Part shown: positions 11,990 through 21,265 of the stretch, in pieces
Layout of the letters: each line of letters begins with the position of its first letter
How positions within the stretch are numbered: position 1 is the stretch's first letter
NCBI GenBank assembly: GCA_902608175.1
Contig: CACLNC010000005.1
Location: 1-43,178, forward strand
DNA length: 43,178 bases
Direction: 5' to 3'
Origin: an uncultured marine group I thaumarchaeote
GTDB taxonomy: Archaea > Thermoproteota > Nitrososphaeria > Nitrososphaerales > Nitrosopumilaceae
Program-made: the position numbers and the translations under genes
Notes under the pieces: model-generated
Told to the model about the DNA's origin: nothing
Databases searched by the model: none
What the model saw: the letters and a program-made list of their open reading frames with translations, nothing else

Positions 11990-12670
11990 GTGAAAGTTGC
12001 GGTTGTAGTTTTCCCCGGAAGTAATTGTGATCGTGATATGTTTCATGTTTTAACTGATGTGTTTAATTTTGAAACACAGTATTTTTGGCATCAAGATAAA
12101 TTACCAAATAATATTGATGCTGTAATTCTACCAGGGGGGTTTTCATACGGTGATCGATTACGGGCGGGTGTTATTGCAGCAAATAGCCCAATAATCTCCA
12201 GTGTAAAAAAACTAGCTAATTCTGGAACACCTATTCTTGGTGTATGTAATGGGTTTCAAATTCTTGTGGAATCTGAACTTTTACCAGGAGTTCTATTAAA
12301 AAATACATCACTGAATTTTATGTGTGAATGGACAAATCTGATTGTAAATAATAACAATACGCCATTTACTAACAAACTTAAAGTTGGTCAAAAAATTCCA
12401 ATACCAATTGCAAATGGTGAAGGAAGATATTTTGCTGATAAGAAATTATTATCAGAATTAAAAAATAACAATCAAATTGTTTTTTCATATCAAAATCGTG
12501 TTAATGGTTCTACTGAACAAATTGCTGGTATTTGTAATAAAGATGGTAATGTTGTAGGAATGATGCCACATCCAGAACGAGCAGCAGAGGCAATTATCAA
12601 TCCAGTTGATTATAAACCATCATCATTAATTTTTGAATCATTATTGAAAACACTGGGTGTTAAAAATTGA
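11990..12670 (+). CDS. purQ: phosphoribosylformylglycinamidine synthase subunit PurQ (GTG start)
   Basis: VVFPGSNCDRDM, GVCNGFQILVE, MMPHPERAAE. Confidence 0.96.
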   Translation: MKVAVVVFPGSNCDRDMFHVLTDVFNFETQYFWHQDKLPNNIDAVILPGGFSYGDRLRAGVIAANSPIISSVKKLANSGTPILGVCNGFQILVESELLPGVLLKNTSLNFMCEWTNLIVNNNNTPFTNKLKVGQKIPIPIANGEGRYFADKKLLSELKNNNQIVFSYQNRVNGSTEQIAGICNKDGNVVGMMPHPERAAEAIINPVDYKPSSLIFESLLKTLGVKN

Positions 12671-14832
12671 GTTTACAGGAACATGAAATTAAACACGTCA
12701 AGAAAATAATAGGGCGTAAATTAACAAAAACTGAACTAGAAATTTTAGCTGCCGAATGGTCAGAACACTGTTCCTACAAATCATCGAAGATTCATCTTAA
12801 AATGTTACCAATGACTGGCAAAAATGTTATAGTTGAGAAAGGCTATGATTCTGGCGTATTAGATGTTGGTGATGGTTATGTTGTAACTGTGCATATTGAA
12901 AGTCATAATCATCCATCTGCTGTAGAACCATTTGGAGGAGCTGGAACAGGCGTTGGCGGTGTAATTCGTGATATATTGTCAGCTGGCACTCGCCCAATTG
13001 CAATTTTTGATGGATTACGATTTGGCAATATTGAAAATGATAAGCATGCACGGTGGCTTTTCAAAAATGCAGTTTCTGGAATAGCAAATTATGGTAACTG
13101 CTTAGGAATTCCAACTATTGGTGGAGAAGTTGAGTTTGATGATTGTTACAAAAATTATGCATTGGTTGATGTCGCTGCAATAGGATTCGGTAAAAAAACT
13201 AATCTAATAAAAAATCATGCAAGTGTTGGTGATATAGTAGTTTTAATTGGTGGTTCAACTGGCCGTGATGGTATTGGTGGATCACAGTTTGCATCTGATT
13301 CATTGGAGACTGAAGATAGATCTGCCATACAAATTCCAGACCCATTTATTGAGAAATTAATTATAGAAGCAATCATTGAGGCAAGAAATGAACATTGTAT
13401 TAATGCAATGAAAGATTTAGGAGGTGGTGGTTTGTCATGCGCAATTTCTGAAACAGCTGAAAGTTTAGGAATTGGAATTGAGCTAAATGTTAACGATGTG
13501 CATACTAGAGAGTCTGGTTTATTTCCTCATGAAATAATGATCTCAGAATCACAAGAAAGAATGCTAGTAATCACAAATAAGAAGAAATTACAAAAATTGA
13601 AGAAAATATGTGACAAATTTAGAATCAGGTGTTCAACTATTGGGCATGTCACAGAAAATAAAATGATGCATGTAAAAGATGGGCAAAAAACTATTGCACA
13701 ACTTCCTGCAGAATTTGTTGCACGAGCACCATTACTTGATAGAATGAAATCAAAACCAAAATATTTGGATCATCTTAAACATGAAAAAAAGAAAAAGAAG
13801 ATCTTAAACTATTCAGATGTGATTTTGAAATTACTTTCTAGTCCTAATATAGCAAGCAAGCATTGGGTATTCAGACAATATGATCATGAAGTTGGGATTA
13901 GAACAGTCATAAAACCTGGTTTTGATGCATCTGTTTTGAGATTGGATAATGATAAATTTCTTTCCGCAAAAATTGATGGAAATCCAAAACACTGTTACAT
14001 TGATCCTCGAAATGGCGCAATAGGTTGTTTTGAGGAGGCATGTAGAAATATTGTTTGCACAGGTGCAAACCCAATAGGAATGGTTGATCATCTACAATTT
14101 GGTAATCCAGAGAATCCAGAAATATTTTGGACATTTATGGAATCAATTGAGGGATTAACTGAATTTGCAAAATTTCTTAGAATACCATGTGTTGGTGGTA
14201 AAGTAAGTTTCTATAATGAAACACCATCTGGTCCAATCAAACCAACTCCACTCATTGGTGTATTAGGTATAATGGACGAACCACTATTACCACTACCACC
14301 AACCACAGGTGATTATTTGGTTATTATCGGCGAAACAAAAAATGAACTTGGTGGTTCTGAATATTTTGAATATATACACAAGTTTATTGGTGGTAATTGC
14401 CCAATTGTTAATTTTAAAGATTCTAAAATAAACATGCTTTCTGTTTTATCATTAATAAAAAATAAATTGGTAAAATCAGTGCATGATTGTTCAAAAGGTG
14501 GTTTTTCTATAGCATTATCAGAAATTTCAATTTTTGGAAAGATTGGGTGTGATGTTAATCTGGATAAAATACCTACTAACGATGATATTGATTATGAAAC
14601 ACTATTATTTTCAGAGAGTCATTCTAGATATCTATTATCAGTTGATAAAAAAAATATTGAGATGCTGAAACAATATCTTACAAAGAAAAAAGTTCAATTT
14701 GGTATTTTGGGTAAATTTTCTGGCGATCAGATAAAAATGAGACATAACTCCAAATACATCTCTAAATATTCTGTTAGCATCGCCCAAAAAAAATACTTCA
14801 ATGCATTAGAGGATTTGTTAAATCATGGTTAA
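12667..14832 (+). CDS. purL: phosphoribosylformylglycinamidine synthase subunit PurL (TTG start)
   Basis: AAEWSEHCSYKSSK, HNHPSAVEPFGGAGTGVGGVIRD. Confidence 0.97.
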   Translation: MSLQEHEIKHVKKIIGRKLTKTELEILAAEWSEHCSYKSSKIHLKMLPMTGKNVIVEKGYDSGVLDVGDGYVVTVHIESHNHPSAVEPFGGAGTGVGGVIRDILSAGTRPIAIFDGLRFGNIENDKHARWLFKNAVSGIANYGNCLGIPTIGGEVEFDDCYKNYALVDVAAIGFGKKTNLIKNHASVGDIVVLIGGSTGRDGIGGSQFASDSLETEDRSAIQIPDPFIEKLIIEAIIEARNEHCINAMKDLGGGGLSCAISETAESLGIGIELNVNDVHTRESGLFPHEIMISESQERMLVITNKKKLQKLKKICDKFRIRCSTIGHVTENKMMHVKDGQKTIAQLPAEFVARAPLLDRMKSKPKYLDHLKHEKKKKKILNYSDVILKLLSSPNIASKHWVFRQYDHEVGIRTVIKPGFDASVLRLDNDKFLSAKIDGNPKHCYIDPRNGAIGCFEEACRNIVCTGANPIGMVDHLQFGNPENPEIFWTFMESIEGLTEFAKFLRIPCVGGKVSFYNETPSGPIKPTPLIGVLGIMDEPLLPLPPTTGDYLVIIGETKNELGGSEYFEYIHKFIGGNCPIVNFKDSKINMLSVLSLIKNKLVKSVHDCSKGGFSIALSEISIFGKIGCDVNLDKIPTNDDIDYETLLFSESHSRYLLSVDKKNIEMLKQYLTKKKVQFGILGKFSGDQIKMRHNSKYISKYSVSIAQKKYFNALEDLLNHG

Positions 14833-16258
14833 GGAAAATTGTGGTGTTGTTGGGATTTTTAGTAGTGACGGCACCAATGTAATCCCAATGATCATTGATG
14901 CATTACGAGCGTTACAGCATAGAGGGCAAGAAGCATGGGGAGTTGCAATTCCAAATAAACCTCCATTAAAGAAATTGGGACTAGTTTCAGCAGCATCATC
15001 AGAGTTTAAGAAAATTTCGGATGAATATCAATCATCATGTGCAATAGGTCATGTTAGATATTCTACTTTAGGCAAAAGTAATCTTGAAAATGCACAGCCA
15101 TTAAAGGTTAAAGATCTATGTGTTGCACATAATGGCACAATTTCAAATGTTGAAGAATTATCAAATTTAGTTGGAGGATGTACTTTTACACCGCAAAATG
15201 TTAGTGATACATTAGTAGCTGCACAACGACTTGTGTCATTAATTTCTGAGAAAGGTAAAATTGGTAGTGCATTATCAGTTTTAAAAAATGAAATGATAGG
15301 TTCATACTGCTTCACATTTTTATCAGATGATAGATCTGTTTATGCGGCAAGAGATCCTCTTGGATTTCGACCAATGGTTTTGGGTTTTAAAGAAGATACA
15401 AACACTCACATCGTTGCATCTGAATCATCTGCTCTATCTGCAATAGGAGCAAATCTCATTCGTGATGTCTCACCAGGCGAGCTTATCAAATTTAGTGATG
15501 CCGGCGTTGAATCAGAAATGTTTTCTAATGATAAGAAACGTGCGCATTGTTCTTTTGAGTTTACATATTTTGCACAACCATCAAGTAAAATGGAAGGTCA
15601 TAACATCTATGTTGCAAGAAAACGTATAGGAAAATTATTAGCAAAGAAATTTCAAATAGATGATGCAGATTTAGTAATACCTGTACCAGATTCTGCAAGA
15701 CCTGCTGCATTGGGTGTTGCACAGGGTCTTGGTGTAGAATTTGATGAAGGATTGCTTAAGGATAGATATAGTAAAAAAGGTCCATTGCGAAGTTTTATTG
15801 AGCCACATCAAAGTGATCGTGTTGAAATTAATCGATGGATAATTCCTATTCGTGAAGTTATTGAAGGTAAACACGTTGTTGTTGTTGATGATAGTTTAGT
15901 ACGTGGAACTAGTTCAAGAGCAATAATTAAGGCATTACGACGGGCCGGTGCAAAAAAAATTAGTATGTTGATTACATTCCCTCCAATCAAGTTTCCATGT
16001 TATGCAGGAATAGATTTTCCATCACAGGATGAGTTAGCAACATTTGCTGATAACAAAACACTCACTCATGAAGAAATTGTTGAAAAGGTACGATCTGATA
16101 TTGGTGCTGATTTTCTTGGTTATAATGATGAGAAAACATTAGCGGAAGCAATTGGAATTCCACTTGATTCTATGTGTTTTACTTGTGCAAGTGGAAACTA
16201 TGAACCACTTGGAATAAAACCAGAATTTAAAACACGTGAAGAGATGAAGGGTGATTAA
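14825..16258 (+). CDS. purF: amidophosphoribosyltransferase
   Basis: CGVVGIFSSDG N-terminal nucleophile Cys, ALRALQHRGQEAWG, VVVVDDSLVRGTSSRAI PRPP motif. Confidence 0.97.
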   Translation: MVKENCGVVGIFSSDGTNVIPMIIDALRALQHRGQEAWGVAIPNKPPLKKLGLVSAASSEFKKISDEYQSSCAIGHVRYSTLGKSNLENAQPLKVKDLCVAHNGTISNVEELSNLVGGCTFTPQNVSDTLVAAQRLVSLISEKGKIGSALSVLKNEMIGSYCFTFLSDDRSVYAARDPLGFRPMVLGFKEDTNTHIVASESSALSAIGANLIRDVSPGELIKFSDAGVESEMFSNDKKRAHCSFEFTYFAQPSSKMEGHNIYVARKRIGKLLAKKFQIDDADLVIPVPDSARPAALGVAQGLGVEFDEGLLKDRYSKKGPLRSFIEPHQSDRVEINRWIIPIREVIEGKHVVVVDDSLVRGTSSRAIIKALRRAGAKKISMLITFPPIKFPCYAGIDFPSQDELATFADNKTLTHEEIVEKVRSDIGADFLGYNDEKTLAEAIGIPLDSMCFTCASGNYEPLGIKPEFKTREEMKGD

Positions 16259-16499
16259 ATTAGAAATTGCTTACGTTCTTGTCCAATGTAAAATTGCACA
16301 TGAAATGGAAGTACTAAAAGCATTACTTGAAATTGATATTGTTAAAGAAGCAAAAGGAACATTTGGATATTATGACATACTTGTAAAAATTCAAGCTGAA
16401 ACACATGATATTATAACAGAAACAATAACAAAGAAAATTCGTTCAATACCAAATGTCACAACCACTACAACACTTTCAATAGTTCCAGAACAAGATTAA
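16251..16499 (+). CDS. stand-alone Lrp/AsnC ligand-binding (RAM) domain protein
   Basis: AYVLVQCKIAHEMEVLKALLEIDIVKEAKGTFGYYDILVKIQAE. Confidence 0.85.
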   Translation: MIKLEIAYVLVQCKIAHEMEVLKALLEIDIVKEAKGTFGYYDILVKIQAETHDIITETITKKIRSIPNVTTTTTLSIVPEQD

Positions 16500-16531
16500 T
16501 TTCTTAATTATCAGGTTTTCATATATGATTT

Positions 16532-16915
16532 ATGAATAATTTGCCAATTATTGGTGGTTCTATTGCAGCCGTGGTTGCAGGAATTCTTGTTGCAGTTTTT
16601 ACTTTATTTCCAACCAGTACTATATCTGGTGAATATGGAATTATGGTTGACCCGACAAAAGAAAAACAAACTCTCTTTATTATGGCTCGAGTTGCAATTG
16701 AAAATACGGGAACATTACCATTAACAAATGTTGAAGTGAATTATGGTGATGGTGATATAGATTATCTTGGAACTCTAAAACCTGGTCAATATGTAATTTT
16801 ATCACCTCCTCAGGGAAACTCCTTGCAATATGTCGTTGTAAAAGCTGATGGTGATGTTTATGTTACTAAAGCATATCGTGAACCAATTGCAATGCCAGGA
16901 ATGATGGGTTCATAA
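16532..16915 (+). CDS. membrane-anchored hypothetical protein
   Basis: N-terminal TM ([21 protein letters not shown]) followed by a beta-rich extracytoplasmic region. Confidence 0.65.
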   Translation: MNNLPIIGGSIAAVVAGILVAVFTLFPTSTISGEYGIMVDPTKEKQTLFIMARVAIENTGTLPLTNVEVNYGDGDIDYLGTLKPGQYVILSPPQGNSLQYVVVKADGDVYVTKAYREPIAMPGMMGS

Positions 16916-16938
16916 GTCTAATTATTGGAGACTATGTA

Positions 16939-17763
16939 ATGAAATTTCTAACATCTGGTAAAGTTAAGGATGTTTTTGATCTTGATGATGGGAATATTTT
17001 ATTCAAATTTAGTAACCGTGTTTCAGCATATGATGTAAAATTTAAGGATGAAATTCCTAAGAAGGGTGAAGTACTTTGTAAATTTGCTGAGTTTTGGTTT
17101 GATAGATTAGATGTAAGGAATCACTTTGTGGAAAGAAAGTCAGACACTGAGATCATTGTAAAAAAGATGAACATGTTACCAATTGAGTGTATAGTACGTG
17201 GGTATTTTTACGGCAGTATGGTTTCACGTTGGAAATCTGGTCAAATTTCATTTGGTGATAATGTAGAAAAAGAATTAGCATCAAAACTTCCTAAACCAAT
17301 TTTTGATCCAACAACAAAATCCACACACGACATTCCTATCAATAAAGATGAGGCAATTTCACAGAATCTAGTAACAAACGATGAATTTGATTGGCTATCA
17401 TCTAAATCAATTGAAATTTATCAAAGCATGGCAACAATTGCAGATAAATCTGGTTTTATACTTGCAGATTTAAAATTAGAATTTGGGAAGTTAGATGATG
17501 AAATAACTCTTGGTGATTCAATTGGACCTGATGAATATAGATTATGGCCAAAAGATCAATATGAAGTTGGCAAAACTCAAGTAGCATACGATAAACAACT
17601 TTTACGTGACTGGCTTACTGAGAATGGGTACCAAAAACAATTTGATGAATCTCGTGCAAAAGGTCAAGAAATAACATCTCCAATAATTCCCGATGGTTTA
17701 ATTTCAAAAATGACAGAGAGGTATGTTTCTGCATATGAACGCACTACTGGTAAATCACTTTAA
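16939..17763 (+). CDS. purC: phosphoribosylaminoimidazole-succinocarboxamide synthase
   Basis: [41 protein letters not shown]. Confidence 0.95.
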   Translation: MKFLTSGKVKDVFDLDDGNILFKFSNRVSAYDVKFKDEIPKKGEVLCKFAEFWFDRLDVRNHFVERKSDTEIIVKKMNMLPIECIVRGYFYGSMVSRWKSGQISFGDNVEKELASKLPKPIFDPTTKSTHDIPINKDEAISQNLVTNDEFDWLSSKSIEIYQSMATIADKSGFILADLKLEFGKLDDEITLGDSIGPDEYRLWPKDQYEVGKTQVAYDKQLLRDWLTENGYQKQFDESRAKGQEITSPIIPDGLISKMTERYVSAYERTTGKSL

Positions 17764-17852
17764 CTCGATTTATTTTTCCTATTTTTCTTTCATCTCCCTC
17801 TATTTCCCGTTAAAATGCCATATTTCTAGAATTTTCAGAATTTCCTTACTTA

Positions 17853-17868
17853 TACTATAATTATAGTA
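17853..17868. promoter_or_regulatory. 16-bp perfect palindrome TACTATAATTATAGTA, candidate operator
   Basis: Read directly; about 95 bp upstream of an ArsR-like wHTH gene. Confidence 0.4.
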
Positions 17869-17963
17869 GTACTATGATTAAAATAATAATGCTAGGAAAT
17901 TAATGCTAATGGTAAATAAACCTAAACATAATTCAATTTTAGAGAGGAATTTATGCGTATGAT

Positions 17964-18458
17964 ATGCCAGTATTAATGGAAAAGGAGATCTTCATAAACA
18001 GGATTATAGCAGCAAACTATGAACATCTTAGTGCTATTCAGGACCCAATTCGTGGGAAAATCTTACAGCTACTTTATAAAAAACAGTTAAACGCTGATCA
18101 AATTACTCGCAAACTGAAAAAATCAGGCTATAAAAAAGCAATTACAACTATTAGGCATCATATTGATATTCTGAAAGATTCTGGACTCATTGAAATCGTG
18201 AAAATTGAAGAATTACATGGTGGAATAACAAAATATTATAGTTCATCGATTAAATTCCTAGATTTTACAATATCAGATGATTTTGAGAAAAATTATTCAA
18301 AAACCATTGAAAAAACATCATTAAAGCTTACTAAGATTGTAAATTCAATTTCAAAGAATTTCCCAAAAACTAGGAAAGTGAATCAAATCAATCATAATCA
18401 TTATGTCACTATTGAAATTCTTAACAGAGCGATTACGAATGTGTTAGAAAAAAAATAA
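17964..18458 (+). CDS. ArsR-like winged-helix transcriptional regulator
   Basis: DPIRGKILQLLYKKQLNADQITRKLKKSGYKKAITTIRHHIDILKDSGLIEIV. Confidence 0.8.
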   Translation: MPVLMEKEIFINRIIAANYEHLSAIQDPIRGKILQLLYKKQLNADQITRKLKKSGYKKAITTIRHHIDILKDSGLIEIVKIEELHGGITKYYSSSIKFLDFTISDDFEKNYSKTIEKTSLKLTKIVNSISKNFPKTRKVNQINHNHYVTIEILNRAITNVLEKK

Positions 18459-18875
18459 TTATTTTATTTCTATAATTAATTTACCAGTAATTGTTGGATT
18501 TTGTAGTTTTTTTACAATATCTCTTGGTATATCATCAGATGCTTTATCACAATTTATTGCAAGTGTTCTAGAGCACGTAAATGCACTTTTTCTTAAAACA
18601 ATATCTTTTGCGTGTTTTAGTGTTAATTTTTCTGATCCTTTTCCACGAATTGAAAATTTCTCATTTCCAACTTTGATAGTAAAAATAATACTAGAATCTG
18701 GATTTTTAGCCATACTTTTGAATTTTTCTGGCAGGTCTTTACAAGACAATTCTGAATTTACACCAATTATACAATCACCATTAACTGTCAAGTCAGAATC
18801 TTTTGTGATTTCAATTGTTTTCTGATGTAGGGAAAGTATATTTTCATGACCTTTAAACGGAATCTCTATTCTCAT
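18459..18875 (-). CDS. DUF371 family protein
   Basis: FKGHENILSLHQKTIEITKDSDLTVNGDCIIGVNSE pattern. Confidence 0.75.
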   Translation of the reverse strand: MRIEIPFKGHENILSLHQKTIEITKDSDLTVNGDCIIGVNSELSCKDLPEKFKSMAKNPDSSIIFTIKVGNEKFSIRGKGSEKLTLKHAKDIVLRKSAFTCSRTLAINCDKASDDIPRDIVKKLQNPTITGKLIIEIK

Positions 18876-18925
18876 ATCTATATTGTATAATACTGAAATA
18901 AATATCAGATTTTTATTATTATTTT

Positions 18926-19333
18926 ATGAATGACATAGTAGAAAAGCTGTTTTTGGATGAAAATTTAGTTTTTATTGCCACAATAAATCCTGATGGCTCA
19001 CCCCAATTAACACCAGTATGGGGTGATTTTGATAATGGTTATGTACAAATCAATACAGCTGAGGGTAGAATAAAGCACAAAAATGTACTAAAAGATCCTC
19101 GAGTTGCAGTTTCTGTTGTCGATAAAGATGATCCATTAAAAATGACTACAATCAGAGGTAAAGTGATAGAAATTTTGCCTGATTATGATTATAATCATGC
19201 TGATAAACTGGCAAAAAAGTACATGAATCTTGAAAAATACCCATTCAAGAGGCCAGGTGAAAAACGAATAACATTTCTGATAAAGCCTGAAAAAATATTT
19301 GTACTGCCTGAAATCCCAATGAATCATGACTAG
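18926..19333 (+). CDS. pyridoxamine 5'-phosphate oxidase family (PPOX-class) protein
   Basis: LVFIATINPDGSPQLTPVWGDFDNGYVQINTAEGRIKHKNVLKDPRVAVSV. Confidence 0.88.
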   Translation: MNDIVEKLFLDENLVFIATINPDGSPQLTPVWGDFDNGYVQINTAEGRIKHKNVLKDPRVAVSVVDKDDPLKMTTIRGKVIEILPDYDYNHADKLAKKYMNLEKYPFKRPGEKRITFLIKPEKIFVLPEIPMNHD

Positions 19334-19341
19334 AGCTTTCT

Positions 19342-19371
19342 TATATTTCTAAATTCGAATTTAGAAATATA
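19342..19371. repeat. 30-bp perfect palindrome TATATTTCTAAATTCGAATTTAGAAATATA (copy 1)
   Basis: Base-by-base inspection; shares its 22-bp core with 20784..20805. Confidence 0.95.
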
Positions 19372-19426
19372 TTAAAACTTACGCATGAAGTTACGCACAG
19401 GTTAAATCAAATTCATACGTAGTAAT

Positions 19427-19549
19427 ATGGTGAAACCAGGTGACAATGAGATATTTTCAAAAGATAAACCAAGGAAAATACCAAAGTTTTGGATTCCATT
19501 GTTGATTGGTATATCTATTGGATGGATAATTTTTCTTTTTTATGGATAA
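19427..19549 (+). CDS. single-TM microprotein (40 aa, MVKPGDNEIFSKDKPRKIPKFWIPLLIGISIGWIIFLFYG)
   Basis: Manual translation; strong C-terminal hydrophobic helix. Confidence 0.5.
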   Translation: MVKPGDNEIFSKDKPRKIPKFWIPLLIGISIGWIIFLFYG

Positions 19550-19559
19550 TTGTCCATAA

Positions 19560-19760
19560 AACTAGCGGGTTTAGCTTTCACGACTAACAAAGAATAATGT
19601 GTGATCTTTATCTGTGTGATCTGGGTGGTTTGGCCTTTGGCTTACATATCTACGAACAAGTGTTAAACCCCCCATGTTTTTGGGCATTTTTGAAAAAATG
19701 ATAACACTCGTAAATAGAGCTTATAGTGTTGGGGGTTTAGCTTCTACACGTATTCTTCAA
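19560..19760. other. structured intergenic region, candidate ncRNA or 3' UTR element
   Basis: TAAACCCCC (19664-19672) / GGGGGTTTA (19731-19739) inverted repeat enclosing AACACT (19703-19708) / AGTGTT (19725-19730); near-direct repeats GGGTTTAGCTTTCACG and GGGGGTTTAGCTTCTACACG; G/C runs unusual for this AT-rich sequence. Confidence 0.4.
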
Positions 19761-19767
19761 AAACGTC

Positions 19768-20211
19768 CTAAAATGTTTTCATGATAAATCTAGCTGTTTT
19801 ATCACTTAATTCTGCAATTTCTTGCATTGTTTTCATTAAAAATGGTTGGTTTAGTTGCTCTTTTTTATCTAAAACAATGTAAACACCAACCTTTTTCTTT
19901 CCATCTTCATAAAAAAATTTGTGAATTGCCTTAATTGAATAACAGAAATCTGCTACCCTTTGTTCAAAATTTGCTTTTTCTTCATCTGTTAGTTTTAGAT
20001 ATCTAACCATATGATTATTTTTTAGATAAACCTTAATCCCAACAACTAGAACGTTTGACTGCTGTTTTGGCTCAAATATTTCAAGTGGGTTTCCAAATGC
20101 ATCACCATTTTTTATGATTATTTTGAAATTATCATCATCAGTTTTAATTTCATCAAACTTGTAGTTTTCATGGATAAGCCACCTTTCAACATTGTCTCGT
20201 AGTGTGGTCAA
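19768..20211 (-). CDS. hypothetical protein (DUF2299-like; family uncertain)
   Basis: Long ORF with protein-like composition. Confidence 0.6.
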   Translation of the reverse strand: MTTLRDNVERWLIHENYKFDEIKTDDDNFKIIIKNGDAFGNPLEIFEPKQQSNVLVVGIKVYLKNNHMVRYLKLTDEEKANFEQRVADFCYSIKAIHKFFYEDGKKKVGVYIVLDKKEQLNQPFLMKTMQEIAELSDKTARFIMKTF

Positions 20212-20426
20212 ATATTTACACCATTATCAAGAATAGGTTCAAACCCAGCTAAAAATACATTAATCACAATTCCAATTCCAGTTAAAATTAATCCCAGGTA
20301 AAGACAGTTCTTTGCTTTTTTTGGATCATCTCGTCGTATCGCAAAATATGCAATTATACCACCAATCAAACTAAAGAGAATTGGCACAATATACCACCAA
20401 TTACTTCTAGATTTTTCTGGATACAT
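20208..20426 (-). CDS. small membrane protein with two TM segments
   Basis: WWYIVPILFSLIGGIIAYFAIRRDDPKKAKNCLYLGLILTGIGIVINVFLAG. Confidence 0.65.
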   Translation of the reverse strand: MYPEKSRSNWWYIVPILFSLIGGIIAYFAIRRDDPKKAKNCLYLGLILTGIGIVINVFLAGFEPILDNGVNI

Positions 20427-20447
20427 GAAATTATTGCATAACGCTTT

Positions 20448-20693
20448 TTATTTATTCTTTAATTTCTTCTGTGATTGAGTAATTTCAATTTCTACTGTTT
20501 CTAGTGGTTCTTCTACTTGACTTCTTTTTATTGAAAACATTTTTGGTTTTTCAAAATCAACAGTACAATCTGGGCATGCATAAACTAACACCCTAAACTC
20601 ATTTGGTGCCTTTGGATTTGATAAACGTGGATAATATACTAATCTTGAACCACAATCAACACAATATCTGTTAGTACGCTTGGTTCTGACCAA
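20448..20693 (-). CDS. zinc-ribbon-like hypothetical protein
   Basis: CVDCGSRLVYY...VYACPDCTVDF double CxxC. Confidence 0.6.
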   Translation of the reverse strand: MVRTKRTNRYCVDCGSRLVYYPRLSNPKAPNEFRVLVYACPDCTVDFEKPKMFSIKRSQVEEPLETVEIEITQSQKKLKNK

Positions 20694-20783
20694 TGTAGAC
20701 CTCCTGCATTCTTACTAATCTGCGATCAGATATTAGATCTATCTTGTCTAAATCGATCAACTATTAGGTTCTAGGAATTAATG

Positions 20784-20805
20784 TTTCTAAATTCGAATTT
20801 AGAAA
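20784..20805. repeat. 22-bp perfect palindrome TTTCTAAATTCGAATTTAGAAA (copy 2)
   Basis: Identical to the core of 19342..19371. Confidence 0.95.
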
Positions 20806-20829
20806 TAAAACCAATAATAAGAAGAAAGG

Positions 20830-20903
20830 CGCCGCCCATCAGACTTGAACTGATGACCAATCGATTAACAGTCGAACGCTCTACCACGCTGAGCTAGGGC
20901 GGC
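20830..20903 (-). tRNA. tRNA-Asn (anticodon GTT)
   Basis: Acceptor GCCGCCC/GGGCGGC, D arm TAGCTCAGCGTGGTAGAGC, anticodon loop CTGTTAA, T arm ATCAG-TTCAAGT-CTGAT, discriminator G. Confidence 0.93.
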
Positions 20904-20953
20904 ATTAACTTAAAACATGGAAAAACCGATTTAATCCTTCCTACTTGACTAAT

Positions 20954-21241
20954 TTAGTTAAATTTAGCAAAAAATTCTCGTATATCGTCCTTTTGTGACT
21001 CAACAATTTCAAAAATTTCATTATGTTCTTCAGGGACCGGTTCTCTTTTATGGAATATTTGAAATGCACTTAGTGCTGAACCAATCATTTCACCAACAAA
21101 AAAACCACACAAAAAATCACCAATATTTTCACATTGCCAAACTTCACTGACTTTTGGAGATGTACCAGATTTTTGATACAGTGCAAGTGTATCACTAATT
21201 AATTTTTCAGTCTGTTTTTTAAATTCAGGATCTAAAGGCAA
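20954..21241 (-). CDS. conserved-looking hypothetical protein
   Basis: ORF downstream of rpl6 on the same strand. Confidence 0.6.
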   Translation of the reverse strand: MPLDPEFKKQTEKLISDTLALYQKSGTSPKVSEVWQCENIGDFLCGFFVGEMIGSALSAFQIFHKREPVPEEHNEIFEIVESQKDDIREFFAKFN

Positions 21242-21265
21242 TTTATTACAAATTTTTGTTTGAAA

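Noticed and set aside
12827-14134. Antisense ORFs 12827..13051, 13831..14091 and 13907..14134
   Set aside because: Opposite strand of confidently identified purL with no domain signal.
19342-20903. Integrated mobile element flanked by the palindromes next to tRNA-Asn
   Set aside because: No integrase or transposase between them, no tRNA 3'-end duplication was found at the distal side, and the intervening genes look like ordinary cellular genes.
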